From Falcatimonas sp. MSJ-15 (GTDB lineage Bacteria > Bacillota > Clostridia > Lachnospirales > Lachnospiraceae): a stretch of 64,000 nt of DNA. The stretch lies in NCBI RefSeq assembly GCF_018918265.1, contig NZ_JAHLQC010000004.1:124001-188000 (forward strand). The letters run 5' to 3'. How positions within the stretch are numbered: the stretch's first letter is position 1; every line of letters begins with the position of its first letter. Below the pieces are notes generated by a model, which made no database searches, was not told the DNA's origin, and saw nothing but the letters and a program-made list of their open reading frames with translations. Positions 8,793 to 18,524 of this stretch are shown here, piece by piece. The translations under genes and the position numbers were made by a program.

Positions 8793-10981
8793 TATTGTTG
8801 TACCTTATCAAATGTGATTGCCTTTGTCTGAATAAGCACATCTGTAACTGTCTTTGTCTCTACTGTAGGTTTAGCTGTTGCTTCTTCAGACTCACCTGTA
8901 GTTTCACTAATCTCGCTTTCAACTTCATACGTATATGAAAGATATACTTTTACTGTTCCACTTGTTAAGCCTTCTGCACCTTCAATATTACTAAAAGTAA
9001 AGTTGAAGTTATTAGAAAAATCAGTATCTTTTAGTACTACTGACTGAGCTCCATCCTGTTCAAGAACTACTTTTATATGCTCTTTTGAAACATTCTGCTT
9101 GCCTGCCACTTCACTATCATAACTATTATTGCTGTCGCTGTTTGAGATAGTAAATTCTTTAGCTCTATATGTATATTTGGCTTCCTCACCAAGACTTATT
9201 GCAATACTTACTTCTGTTCCCGGTGCAAGTTCTGTTCCGGCAGCATAGCTTTGATTCATTACCTGTCCTGCACCATACTCTTTACTATAATCTTTAGTTA
9301 TATTATCTGCAACTTTAAGACCAATAGCTTCAAGTTCCTGTCTTGCTTCTCCTTCTGTCTTGCCAAGTACATTAATCATCTTAACGTTCTCAGAACCTTT
9401 ACTTACTATAATTGTAATTGTATCACCTTCTGATACATCACTTCCTGCTGCAGGCTGTGTCTTAATTACTGTTCCTTGTTCTACAGAACTATCATATTGA
9501 TAATCATTAACAACTTCAAGATTAAGTTTCTTTAATGCACTTGTAGCATCATCTTCTGACATTCCTGAGTAATCTTTTAATTCAAATGTAGCTACTCCAG
9601 AGCTTATTGTTATAACAATAGATGTGTTTTTCTCAACCATTTTTCCCTGTTCTTCACTCTGTTTGAATACAATTCCTTCGTCATATTCATCTGACTGCTC
9701 TTTCTTAACTTTTACATTAAGTCCCATGCTCTTTAATTTTTTAGTTGCTTCTTCTTCTGTATATCCTATAAGTTTTGGTACTTCTACCATATCCTGTGAT
9801 TCTGTTGTTGTATTCGCAGATGTCTCTTCCTTATCAGGCTTAGATGTATTAAATATTCCTATCATCTTAACAATTAAAAAGATAGTTATGAATACGATTA
9901 TTACTGCAACTCCTATTAAAAGACCTGTCATCGCTTTATCAAACTTAGGATTAACATCTCCTTCTTCCTGAATGCCTTCTTCGTCTTCGTCCTCATCATA
10001 TTCTTCATCTTCGTCATCATAACTATTGTTATAATCATCGTCATCATCATATACATTACCAGCTGATTTTTCACTTATCTCACGCATCTGTTCCTGTGTA
10101 AGTATCACTGTCTGTGGTGTATCAATATCGGAATTATCAATTATTTTTACAAAATCGACATCCGGTGACACAAGTGATCTCTTAAGGTCTGCTATAAGAT
10201 CGCTGACTTTGGCATATCGTCTATCCGGTTTTTTAAGTGTACATTTTAATATAATCTTCTCTGTACTGATAGGAAGATCTTCAACATATTCTCTTGGCGA
10301 TATCATCTTCTCCTGAATATGCTGTAATGCAACACTCACTGTATTATCTCCATCAAATGGTAAAGTTCCTGTTACCATCTCATAGAAGGTTATACCAAGT
10401 GAATATATATCACTCTTTTCATCACTATAACCACCTCTCGCCTGCTCTGGTGATATATAATGAACAGATCCCATCGCACTTGAGTTGATTGTATTAGTTG
10501 ATGCTGCTCTTGCTATTCCAAAGTCTGCAACTTTAACTTTTCCTTCTTTTGAGATAATTATATTCTGTGGTTTTATATCTCTGTGTATTATATGATGATT
10601 ATGTGCACATTCTATTCCCTGTGCTACCTGTATAAGAATACTTGTCGCTTCTCTTACATTGAGTTTTCCTTTTTTCTCAATATATTTTTTAAGTACAATT
10701 CCTTCTACAAGCTCCATTACTATGTAATGAATTCCATCTTCATCTCCAACATCAAACACATTAACAATATTAGGATGTGTAAGTCCTGCTGCTGACTGTG
10801 CCTCTACTCTAAATTTTGACACAAAGCTCTGATCTTCGCTAAATTCATGCTTAAGTACTTTAACTGCTACGAATCTGTTAAGCTTGTGATCTTTTGCTTT
10901 ATATACATCTGACATTCCGCCTGATCCTATATGTTCTATAATCTCATAACGGTCTGCGATAAACATTCCATTTCTTAACAT
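8792..10981 (-). CDS. prkC: PASTA-domain Ser/Thr protein kinase PrkC
   Basis: A 729-residue membrane kinase that senses peptidoglycan fragments and phosphorylates growth and cell-wall targets. The kinase domain (about 1-280) has GSGGMSDVYKA, VAVKVL, HRDIKPQN near residue 133, DFGIA and a Ser/Thr-rich activation loop. A strongly acidic cytoplasmic run of Asp/Glu/Tyr/Asn lies at about 312-342, then one membrane helix (about 346-372), three extracellular PASTA repeats (about 393-595) and a C-terminal domain of unknown fold. The start overlaps the prpC stop by seven bases and has GAGGTGAGC upstream. The acidic linker is unusually long. Confidence 0.96.
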   Translation of the reverse strand: MLRNGMFIADRYEIIEHIGSGGMSDVYKAKDHKLNRFVAVKVLKHEFSEDQSFVSKFRVEAQSAAGLTHPNIVNVFDVGDEDGIHYIVMELVEGIVLKKYIEKKGKLNVREATSILIQVAQGIECAHNHHIIHRDIKPQNIIISKEGKVKVADFGIARAASTNTINSSAMGSVHYISPEQARGGYSDEKSDIYSLGITFYEMVTGTLPFDGDNTVSVALQHIQEKMISPREYVEDLPISTEKIILKCTLKKPDRRYAKVSDLIADLKRSLVSPDVDFVKIIDNSDIDTPQTVILTQEQMREISEKSAGNVYDDDDDYNNSYDDEDEEYDEDEDEEGIQEEGDVNPKFDKAMTGLLIGVAVIIVFITIFLIVKMIGIFNTSKPDKEETSANTTTESQDMVEVPKLIGYTEEEATKKLKSMGLNVKVKKEQSDEYDEGIVFKQSEEQGKMVEKNTSIVITISSGVATFELKDYSGMSEDDATSALKKLNLEVVNDYQYDSSVEQGTVIKTQPAAGSDVSEGDTITIIVSKGSENVKMINVLGKTEGEARQELEAIGLKVADNITKDYSKEYGAGQVMNQSYAAGTELAPGTEVSIAISLGEEAKYTYRAKEFTISNSDSNNSYDSEVAGKQNVSKEHIKVVLEQDGAQSVVLKDTDFSNNFNFTFSNIEGAEGLTSGTVKVYLSYTYEVESEISETTGESEEATAKPTVETKTVTDVLIQTKAITFDKVQQ

Positions 10982-11718
10982 AAGCTCACCTCGTCTATAT
11001 TTGGTTCTATAATAATTATTGCTATATTATCCCTGCCACCGTTATTATTAGCTTCATCAACCAACATCTCGGCTTTATGCTTTATTCCTTCCGGCATCTT
11101 AATAATATCTTTTATCTCCTCGTCATCTACCATATTGGTAAGGCCATCTGAACACATAAGAATCACATCATCATCACATATATCTACCTCAAAAAAATCT
11201 GGTATAACTCTGTCTGATGCTCCCATTGCTCTTGTTATTATATTCTTCTTTGCAGAATATTCTTTGGCATCTCTGCTCATCTTACCAAGACTTACCATCT
11301 CTTCTACATAAGAATGATCTCTGGTTATCTGTCTTATCTGGTTATCAATCACATATAATCTGCTATCCCCAATATTTGCCACATACATTGAATTATCCAC
11401 TACACATGCTACAACCAGAGTTGTTCCCATTCCTGCATAGTCTTCTGACTCTGCAGCTTTTGCAATGAGTTTTGTATTAGTAGTCTTGATTGCATCCCCT
11501 ATTACTGATATTGGATTATCTGAATCTGACTTTTCAATCTCAGATACTAATGTATCAACCGTAAATCTTGATGCAAGATCACCAGCTTTGTGACCTCCCA
11601 TTCCATCTGCTACGACAAAGAGATTAGGAAGATTGCCTACTTTGGTATCCCTGCAAAAAACATAGTCCTGATTAATACTTCGTTTTAAGCCGGTATCCGT
11701 AATCGCTACTGCTTTCAT
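10975..11718 (-). CDS. prpC: PP2C-type Ser/Thr phosphatase PrpC
   Basis: A 247-residue Mn/Mg-dependent phosphatase, the cognate partner of PrkC. The PPM metal and substrate motifs are complete: the TDTGLKRSINQDY start, VADGMGGHKAGDLAS near residue 38, GDSRLYVI, MCSDGLTNMVDD and GGRDNIA. Length matches Bacillus PrpC. It is preceded by GGAGGTATT and lies 21 bases after rlmN, the conserved rlmN-prpC-prkC order. Confidence 0.97.
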   Translation of the reverse strand: MKAVAITDTGLKRSINQDYVFCRDTKVGNLPNLFVVADGMGGHKAGDLASRFTVDTLVSEIEKSDSDNPISVIGDAIKTTNTKLIAKAAESEDYAGMGTTLVVACVVDNSMYVANIGDSRLYVIDNQIRQITRDHSYVEEMVSLGKMSRDAKEYSAKKNIITRAMGASDRVIPDFFEVDICDDDVILMCSDGLTNMVDDEEIKDIIKMPEGIKHKAEMLVDEANNNGGRDNIAIIIIEPNIDEVSLC

Positions 11719-11739
11719 CCCAATACCTCCACATTAATA

Positions 11740-12783
11740 TTAACTTTCTAAATAGCTTTTTCTTAACTGACCACAGGCACCTTGAATATCTCTGCCCATT
11801 TCTCTTCTAATAGTAACATTAATCCCATTTTTTTCAAGTCTATTTTTAAACTTTTCGATATCTTTTGCAAATGACTGCTTATAATCTCTCTCCTTAATTG
11901 GATTAACCGGAATAAGATTAACATGACAATTCATTCCTCGTAGACGATGTATAAGTTCTTCTGCACATTCCATTGTATCATTCACGCCCTGAACCAGGCT
12001 ATATTCAAATGTTATTCTTCTTTTTGTATTCTCATAATATACTTTACATGCATGAAGTATCTCATCTATTGAATATTTGTTAGCTATTGGCATCATTGTT
12101 CTTCTAAGTTCATCATTAGGTGCATGAAGCGATATTGCAAGTGTTATTTGCAACTGTCTCTTAGCAAGTTCAAGTATTCTTGGTACCAGACCACATGTCG
12201 ATACTGTTACATTTCTCTGACTTATATTAAGGCCATTCTCATCAGTTAATAAGTCAAGAAACTTCACTATATTATCATAATTATCAAATGGTTCTCCACT
12301 TCCCATTATTACAACATTAGACACTCTCTCGCCTGTCAAACTCTGTATTCTATATATCTCATCAAGCATCTCCGATGGTCTAAGACTTCTCTCTAGCCCA
12401 TCAAGCGTTGATGCACAGAAGCGACATCCCATTCTACAGCCGACTTGTGATGATATACATACAGAATTACCAAATTTGTACTTCATAAGAACACTTTCTA
12501 TCACATTGCCATCTGACAATTTGAAAAGATATTTTTGTGTACCATCAATCTTTGATGTAAGCACTTGCACTGGTTCTAACTTTGTAATGTAATAATTCTC
12601 TTTTAACTTATTCTTAAGCTCCTTAGAGATATTACTCATATCATCAAAATCTGTAACAAGTTTTTTATGAAGCCACTCATATATCTGCTTTGCTCTGAAT
12701 TTTTGAACTTCCAATCTGTCTGTAAGTTCCTTTGTAAGTTCATCAATAGACAAAGATTTTATATCTGTTAATTCACTACTCAT
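11740..12783 (-). CDS. rlmN: Dual-specificity RNA methyltransferase RlmN
   Basis: A 347-residue radical-SAM enzyme that methylates C2 of A2503 in 23S rRNA and A37 in some tRNAs. The cluster motif CRMGCRFCAST lies near residue 117, with GEPFDNYDN and the SLHAPNDELR segment downstream. The second catalytic Cys is expected in the GACGQL segment near the C-terminus. The ATG overlaps the rsmB TGA as ATGA. Confidence 0.97.
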   Translation of the reverse strand: MSSELTDIKSLSIDELTKELTDRLEVQKFRAKQIYEWLHKKLVTDFDDMSNISKELKNKLKENYYITKLEPVQVLTSKIDGTQKYLFKLSDGNVIESVLMKYKFGNSVCISSQVGCRMGCRFCASTLDGLERSLRPSEMLDEIYRIQSLTGERVSNVVIMGSGEPFDNYDNIVKFLDLLTDENGLNISQRNVTVSTCGLVPRILELAKRQLQITLAISLHAPNDELRRTMMPIANKYSIDEILHACKVYYENTKRRITFEYSLVQGVNDTMECAEELIHRLRGMNCHVNLIPVNPIKERDYKQSFAKDIEKFKNRLEKNGINVTIRREMGRDIQGACGQLRKSYLES

Positions 12784-14138
12784 ACTTTTTTCCTTCTGAA
12801 CTTTGATATAAAGAATCCATCATTTTCTCCTGCTTTTGGGAATATCTGAATATATCCTCTATCTCCTGTTCTATTTCTAAATTTTTCCGGAAGATATTCT
12901 TCTATGCTCTCAAGTTCAAATCCATAATTTTCTTCAAACCATCTTACATTTTCATCATTTTCCGTCTGATTAACTGTACATGTACTAAAGATAAGACATC
13001 CACCGGGTTTTACATAATTTTGGACAACTTTTAGTATCTCTCTTTGAAGATTAGCAAGCTGTTCTATTTTTTCTTCATCAACTTTGTATTTTATATCTGC
13101 TTTTCTTCCTATTATTCCAAGCCCGGAACATGGCAGATCACATATAACAATATCTGCCCTATCTATTGCTGTCTCATCAAGCTCTAATGCGTCTTTTACA
13201 ACTGCAACTACATTATTAGCATGACATCTTTCTATATTTTCCTTTATAAGCATAACTTTTTGCATCGTAAGATCTCTTGCTTCTACGCAGCCTGTGTCTT
13301 TTAAAAGATCTGCTATATGAAGACTCTTTCCTCCTGGAGCTGCACATACATCTATTACATAGTTATCCTGTGCAGGATCCGCTATCTTGCCAACAAGCAT
13401 TGAACTTATATCCTGCACTTGAATATATCCTTCACGAAATGCACTTAGGCTTTCTATATAGTCATATCCTGAGATATAATATGCCGGTACTCCTATATCT
13501 GCCGGTTCACATATCACATTCTCTTCTTCAAGCATACGTCTTATATCTTCTTCACTTTTTAGTGAAGTATTGCATCTTACAGATACTTTTGATTCTTTTA
13601 AGAATTCTGAAAGCATATTATCTGTCTGCTCTTCTCCATAAGATTTTATCCATTTTTTTACAAGCCATTCAGGCATTGAATATTTTATTGAATAATAATA
13701 TGTTACATCCTCTTTTTTAGCCGGAAGTTCTATCTCTATAAGATGTCTGTCTATATTCCTTAACAGTCCATTTACAAAACCTTTTAGTGTAAAAAATCCA
13801 CGTTTTTTTGTAAGTTTTACTGCTTCATCACATGCCGCACTATTTGGTACTGAATCCATAAAAATAATCTGATATACAGCCATTCGCAATATATTTCTTA
13901 TTACCGGTTTCATCTTTTTTACTGCAATACTTGAGAATTTATTAATAACATAATCCAGATATATCTGTTCTTCAATTGTACCTTCTGCTGTTCTTTTTAT
14001 AAATGAACGTTCCTGTTTTTCGAGATATTGATATTTTTTTAATGCCTGGCTTATTGTTATATGACAAAAATCGCCCTGTTCCATAACCTGCATTAATATA
14101 TCAAGTATTATCTCTCTTGTGTTTACCGATTTAGTCAC
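12780..14138 (-). CDS. rsmB: 16S rRNA m5C967 methyltransferase RsmB
   Basis: A 452-residue protein with an N-terminal NusB-like RNA-binding domain (about 1-135) and a C-terminal SAM methyltransferase domain. The SAM motif is DVCAAPGGKS near residue 262; the catalytic segment is CDLPCSGLG and the second Cys is in FSTCTVN. The start is set at GTG 14138, which has GGAGG eight bases upstream; a TTG five codons earlier has no such site. The GTG lies within the end of the preceding protease gene (8-base overlap). Confidence 0.95.
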   Translation of the reverse strand: MTKSVNTREIILDILMQVMEQGDFCHITISQALKKYQYLEKQERSFIKRTAEGTIEEQIYLDYVINKFSSIAVKKMKPVIRNILRMAVYQIIFMDSVPNSAACDEAVKLTKKRGFFTLKGFVNGLLRNIDRHLIEIELPAKKEDVTYYYSIKYSMPEWLVKKWIKSYGEEQTDNMLSEFLKESKVSVRCNTSLKSEEDIRRMLEEENVICEPADIGVPAYYISGYDYIESLSAFREGYIQVQDISSMLVGKIADPAQDNYVIDVCAAPGGKSLHIADLLKDTGCVEARDLTMQKVMLIKENIERCHANNVVAVVKDALELDETAIDRADIVICDLPCSGLGIIGRKADIKYKVDEEKIEQLANLQREILKVVQNYVKPGGCLIFSTCTVNQTENDENVRWFEENYGFELESIEEYLPEKFRNRTGDRGYIQIFPKAGENDGFFISKFRRKKV

Positions 14139-14853
14139 GGTCTCTTCCTCCAAACAATATTATTAATCTAAGTAACTGAAGTATTGCTGTAAGTGCACCT
14201 GCAACATACGTGAATCCGGCTGCTTTTAATACTTTCTTTGAGCCTTTAAGTTCATCTCCATAAAGTATTCCTGATCTATCTAACAGTTCAATCGCTCTTC
14301 TTGATGCATCAAACTCTACAGGAAGCGTAATAAGATGAAAAGCAACTACAAGACAAAACATAAGAATTCCAAGGTTCAGAAGAAACTGATATCTTCCAAA
14401 TACAAGTCCTGCAACAATAAGTATCCATGAAAGACTTGATCCAAAGTTAACAACTGGTACCATAGTACTTCTAAGCTTTAATGGGCCATATCCTTCATCA
14501 TGCTGAATAGCATGTCCAATCTCATGTGCTGCAACTCCAAGTGCCGCTATTGACGAATTATTGTAAACTGAATCAGACAGGCTTACCATGCCTGTTGATG
14601 GATTATAATTGTCAGTAAGATTACCTGCTATATGAGTTACCCCAACGCCTTGTATTCCAGCTGCATACAAAAGTCTTTCGGCTGCCTGTGCTCCGGTCAT
14701 TCCCGATGCTGACTGTCTCTTATTATATCTGGCAAATGTTGACTTTACTTTTGCAGATGCAATAAGTGATATAACAACACCTATAAGAACCAGAATATAT
14801 GTTGGATCATAATAATATCTATAACCATATCCATAAATTAATGCCATTATCAT
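14131..14853 (-). CDS. Membrane zinc metallopeptidase (YugP family)
   Basis: A 240-residue membrane protein of the zinc peptidase family represented by Bacillus YugP. It has an N-terminal helix (about 17-35), the zinc motif AAHEIGHAIQH near residue 110, two further helices (about 145-185) and a last helix near the C-terminus. The conserved LPVEFDASRRA segment supplies a likely third ligand. Cellular substrates are unknown. The ATG at 14853 has GCGAGGAG eight bases upstream. It sits between fmt and rsmB, a common clostridial arrangement. Confidence 0.88.
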   Translation of the reverse strand: MIMALIYGYGYRYYYDPTYILVLIGVVISLIASAKVKSTFARYNKRQSASGMTGAQAAERLLYAAGIQGVGVTHIAGNLTDNYNPSTGMVSLSDSVYNNSSIAALGVAAHEIGHAIQHDEGYGPLKLRSTMVPVVNFGSSLSWILIVAGLVFGRYQFLLNLGILMFCLVVAFHLITLPVEFDASRRAIELLDRSGILYGDELKGSKKVLKAAGFTYVAGALTAILQLLRLIILFGGRDRD

Positions 14854-14868
14854 ATTAAACACTCCTCG

Positions 14869-15798
14869 CTATCTTAATATAGTGCCTGTCTCTACTTTAG
14901 TTCCTCTAAGAAATGATCCTGCATCCATTCTCTTTTTACCTTCAAGCTGAACTTCCTTAATGATAAGGCTTCCCTGTGCTGTCTTTACTGTAAAATCATT
15001 CTTAGATACTTCAACTATTGTGCCATCTAAAGCATCATATTGTTCATCTGATACTTTAGCTGCCCATATCTTTAAAGTCTTTCCTTCAAAAGATGTATAT
15101 GCACTTGGCCATGGATTAAGTCCTCTTATAAGGCGTTCTATCTGCTTTGCATCCATTGAAAAATCAATATGACCAAGTTCTTTGGTAAGTTTCTTTGCAT
15201 ATGTCATCTGTGAATCATCCTGCTTAGTATATATTGCTGTTCCATCTTCTATAGCTTTTAGAGTCTTAACTAAAAGCTTTGCACCTTCATCTGCAAGTTT
15301 ATCATGAAGTGAACCACCTGTTTCATTGCTGTCTAGTTCAACAACGGTCTTCATTATCATATCTCCGGTATCGAGCTTCTCATCCATCTTCATTGTTGTA
15401 ACGCCACTCTCATGCTCTCCATCTATTACAGCCCACTGTATCGGTGCTGCTCCTCTATACTTAGGGAGAAGCGATGCATGAACATTGATGCATCCGTAAC
15501 GTGGAAGATCTAATATTTCTTTTGATATAAGCTGTCCATAAGCAACTACAACTATAACATCAGGATTAATACTTTTTAACAATTCATAATTTTCCTGTTC
15601 TCTCAGTTTTACAGGCTGATATACCGGTATACCAAGCTCTAATGCTTTTTCTTTTACCGGAGTCATAAGAACACTTTTTCCTCTTCCTTTTTGTTTGTCA
15701 GGCTGTGTAAAAACTGCTGCTATCTCATGTCCTGCTTCGTACATTGCATTAAGTGTACCTACTGAAAAATCAGGAGTTCCCATAAATACTGCTTTCAT
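14869..15798 (-). CDS. fmt: Methionyl-tRNA formyltransferase
   Basis: A 309-residue enzyme that formylates initiator Met-tRNA with 10-formyl-tetrahydrofolate. The formyl-THF domain has MGTPDFSVG at the start, the catalytic segment NVHASLLPKYRGAAPIQ near residue 107, and the OB-like C-terminal domain contains GLNPWPSAY. Its ribosome binding site GAGGAGG overlaps the end of def, so the two genes that add and remove the formyl group are coupled. Confidence 0.98.
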   Translation of the reverse strand: MKAVFMGTPDFSVGTLNAMYEAGHEIAAVFTQPDKQKGRGKSVLMTPVKEKALELGIPVYQPVKLREQENYELLKSINPDVIVVVAYGQLISKEILDLPRYGCINVHASLLPKYRGAAPIQWAVIDGEHESGVTTMKMDEKLDTGDMIMKTVVELDSNETGGSLHDKLADEGAKLLVKTLKAIEDGTAIYTKQDDSQMTYAKKLTKELGHIDFSMDAKQIERLIRGLNPWPSAYTSFEGKTLKIWAAKVSDEQYDALDGTIVEVSKNDFTVKTAQGSLIIKEVQLEGKKRMDAGSFLRGTKVETGTILR

Positions 15799-15803
15799 TC
15801 AGT

Positions 15804-16274
15804 CTATTCCTCCTCATATGATACTTCTACTAAGTCACCTTCTACTTTATCTACATATACAACTCCATCAAGATGATCAAGTTCATGGCAGATACATCTT
15901 GCAAGAAGTTCTGTTCCTTCAACTGTAATCTCATTAAAATCTCTGTCAAGTGCTTTACATATAACATGATTAGGTCTTGTTACTATACCTGATTTGTTAG
16001 GTACACTTAAGCATCCTTCATCACCTGTCTGTGTTCCATCTGATTCAACAATCACGGGATTAATAAGTGTATATGGTGTTCCATCTACATCAATTACTAC
16101 AAGTCTCTTTAATATACCGACCTGTGGTGCTGCAAGTCCAACTCCGTTAGCTTCATACATTGTATCAAACATATCATCAATAAGTATCTGAAGTTTTTCA
16201 TTGTTTTCTTTTACTTCTTTTGATTTTTTTCTTAATACCTCATCACCTAATATTCTAATATTTCTAATTGCCAT
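15804..16274 (-). CDS. def: Peptide deformylase
   Basis: A 156-residue metal-dependent hydrolase that removes the N-formyl group from nascent proteins. All three motifs are present: [10 protein letters not shown] near residue 43, EGCLS near 88 and the metal-binding HELDH near 130. It follows priA by 35 bases with TAAGGAG before the ATG. Confidence 0.98.
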   Translation of the reverse strand: MAIRNIRILGDEVLRKKSKEVKENNEKLQILIDDMFDTMYEANGVGLAAPQVGILKRLVVIDVDGTPYTLINPVIVESDGTQTGDEGCLSVPNKSGIVTRPNHVICKALDRDFNEITVEGTELLARCICHELDHLDGVVYVDKVEGDLVEVSYEEE

Positions 16275-16309
16275 ATTTTTTCTCCTTACTCTATATTTTT
16301 ATTACGCCT

Positions 16310-18523
16310 TTAATTAATTGGATTGAAGTCAAACTGTATGCCTGTCTTCTTGAAATAGTTTACATTATCATTCATATATAATTCAACCATATTTTTTATT
16401 TTCACAAGTTTTTCATAATCTTTACATTTTATATATATCATATATCTGTAATAATCATTTGCCTTGTAAAGTGACGCTTTCGATGGTCCGATTATCTTCT
16501 CTGTGTCATCTGCAACGTTACCTATACATTCTCTTATCTTGTCTGCACTATGTTCTGCTATATCTTCCTCTGTAGAAAATACAAGAATTGCAAGCATATT
16601 GGCTACTGGTGGATACTCAAGAAGCTGTCTGTACATTATCTCACTATTATAAAAACTCTCATAATCATTACCTGCTGCTGCAATTATACTATAATTATCC
16701 GGTGAATATGTCTGAATTACAACTTCTCCCGGTTTATTACCTCTGCCTGCCCTTCCTGCCGCCTGCGTTAATAAGTCAAATGTTCTCTCACCTGCAACAT
16801 AATCCTGTGAATACAATGACAGATCTGCTGCAAGAATACCAACAAGGGTAACATTAGGAAAGTCATGTCCTTTTACAATCATCTGAGTACCAACAAGAAT
16901 ATCTGCTTCTCCTCTTGCATAAGCTGAGAGAATCTTCTCATGTTCATTCTTATGTTTTGTTGTATCTGCATCCATTCTAACGACTCTGCTATAAGGAAAC
17001 ATCTTCTTAACCATATCTTCTATCTTTTGTGTTCCTGTACCAAATGTTGCAATATATTTTGAACCACATTTTGGACACAACTTCGGCATAGGTGTCTCAT
17101 ATCCGCAATAATGACATACAAGTTTTCCTTCATTATGATATGTAAGTGTAATATCACAATGTGGACACTTCATTGCCTCTCCACATGAACGACATGATAC
17201 AAATCCTGCATATCCACGCCTGTTAAGAAATAGCATTATCTGTTCCTTTTTTTCTATTCTGTCACGCATAAGATCTTGCAATCTTCTGCTAAAAACCGAT
17301 TTATTACCTTGTTTTAATTCTTCTCTAAGATCTACTATATCAACTTTTGGCATAATTGCATTCATTGCACGCTCATTAAGTCTGAAGAGTCTATATCTGC
17401 CATTAAGTGCATTATAATATGATGTAACTGATGGTGTTGCTGAACCTAGAATAACACTTGCATTACTTAACTGTGCTATCTTGATCGCTGTTTCTCTGGC
17501 ATGATACTTTGGTGAATTCTCACTCTTATATGATCCTTCATGTTCTTCGTCTATTACAATAAGTCCAAGATTATTAAATGGTGTGAATAATGCCGAACGT
17601 GGACCTATCATTATCTTTATCTCTCCTGATGATGCTCTGCAGAACTGATCATATTTTTCACCTTTTGAGAGTCTTGAATTAATTATTGACACGTTATCTC
17701 CAAATCTCTTATAAAATCTCATAACAGTCTGGTATGTCAGCGATATCTCTGGTATAAGCATTATAACTTCTCTGCCTTTAGCAATAACATGTTCTATAAG
17801 TTCCATATAGACTTCAGTCTTGCCACTTCCGGTAACTCCATGAATAAGATATGTCTCTCTTATTCCATTATCATAATCTCTTTCTATACTCTCTGCGATA
17901 TATCTCTGTGTCTTATTAAGTTCCTTACGTTCATTGTCTATATCACTTAGCTTAATAGGATTACGCATTATACGTTCTTTTTCTACTTTTATTATATTTT
18001 GTTGTTCAAAATAACGTATGACTTCATTAGCCGCTTTTGATAATTTTGCTTCTATACTGCCATCATTATCAATGAGTGTTCTAAGGAGTCTGTATCTTGC
18101 TGTCATATTCTTCTGTTTAAAATATTCTAAAAGTCTATTTTGTTCTTCAGGCTCTATAATCAGTCTTAAATATCTGTCTTCTTTGTGCCTTATCTCACTC
18201 TTTACCGGTATAACTGTCTTTATCGCCTGATTCATAGTTCCGCCATAATTATCTCTCATCCATGCGGCAATCTTTATAAGTCTTGATTCAACCTGAATAC
18301 TATCTGTAACTATGCTATTAATACTCTTAAGCCTTGTCACATCATATTCTGCTTTATCTGTAACTTCTATGACATATCCTTTTATCAGCCTGTTTCCCTG
18401 ACCAAATGGTATAAATACCTGCACTCCCGGTGCAACATCAGCTAACATCTCATCTGGAATAATATATTGAAAAGGTCTGTCTAATTTTTCGTAGGAAATA
18501 TCAATAATTATATTTGCGTACAT
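16310..18523 (-). CDS. priA: Primosomal helicase PriA
   Basis: A 737-residue 3'-5' DNA helicase that restarts stalled replication forks. An N-terminal 3'BD domain is followed by Walker A GVTGSGKTEVY near residue 229, the DEEH box near 324, and a zinc-binding insertion (about 440-480) with four CxxC pairs (CRSCG, CPHC, CHYC, CPKCG). Length is standard. The AGGATGG ribosome binding site overlaps the last codons of murE. Confidence 0.98.
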   Translation of the reverse strand: MYANIIIDISYEKLDRPFQYIIPDEMLADVAPGVQVFIPFGQGNRLIKGYVIEVTDKAEYDVTRLKSINSIVTDSIQVESRLIKIAAWMRDNYGGTMNQAIKTVIPVKSEIRHKEDRYLRLIIEPEEQNRLLEYFKQKNMTARYRLLRTLIDNDGSIEAKLSKAANEVIRYFEQQNIIKVEKERIMRNPIKLSDIDNERKELNKTQRYIAESIERDYDNGIRETYLIHGVTGSGKTEVYMELIEHVIAKGREVIMLIPEISLTYQTVMRFYKRFGDNVSIINSRLSKGEKYDQFCRASSGEIKIMIGPRSALFTPFNNLGLIVIDEEHEGSYKSENSPKYHARETAIKIAQLSNASVILGSATPSVTSYYNALNGRYRLFRLNERAMNAIMPKVDIVDLREELKQGNKSVFSRRLQDLMRDRIEKKEQIMLFLNRRGYAGFVSCRSCGEAMKCPHCDITLTYHNEGKLVCHYCGYETPMPKLCPKCGSKYIATFGTGTQKIEDMVKKMFPYSRVVRMDADTTKHKNEHEKILSAYARGEADILVGTQMIVKGHDFPNVTLVGILAADLSLYSQDYVAGERTFDLLTQAAGRAGRGNKPGEVVIQTYSPDNYSIIAAAGNDYESFYNSEIMYRQLLEYPPVANMLAILVFSTEEDIAEHSADKIRECIGNVADDTEKIIGPSKASLYKANDYYRYMIYIKCKDYEKLVKIKNMVELYMNDNVNYFKKTGIQFDFNPIN

Positions 18524-18524
18524 T

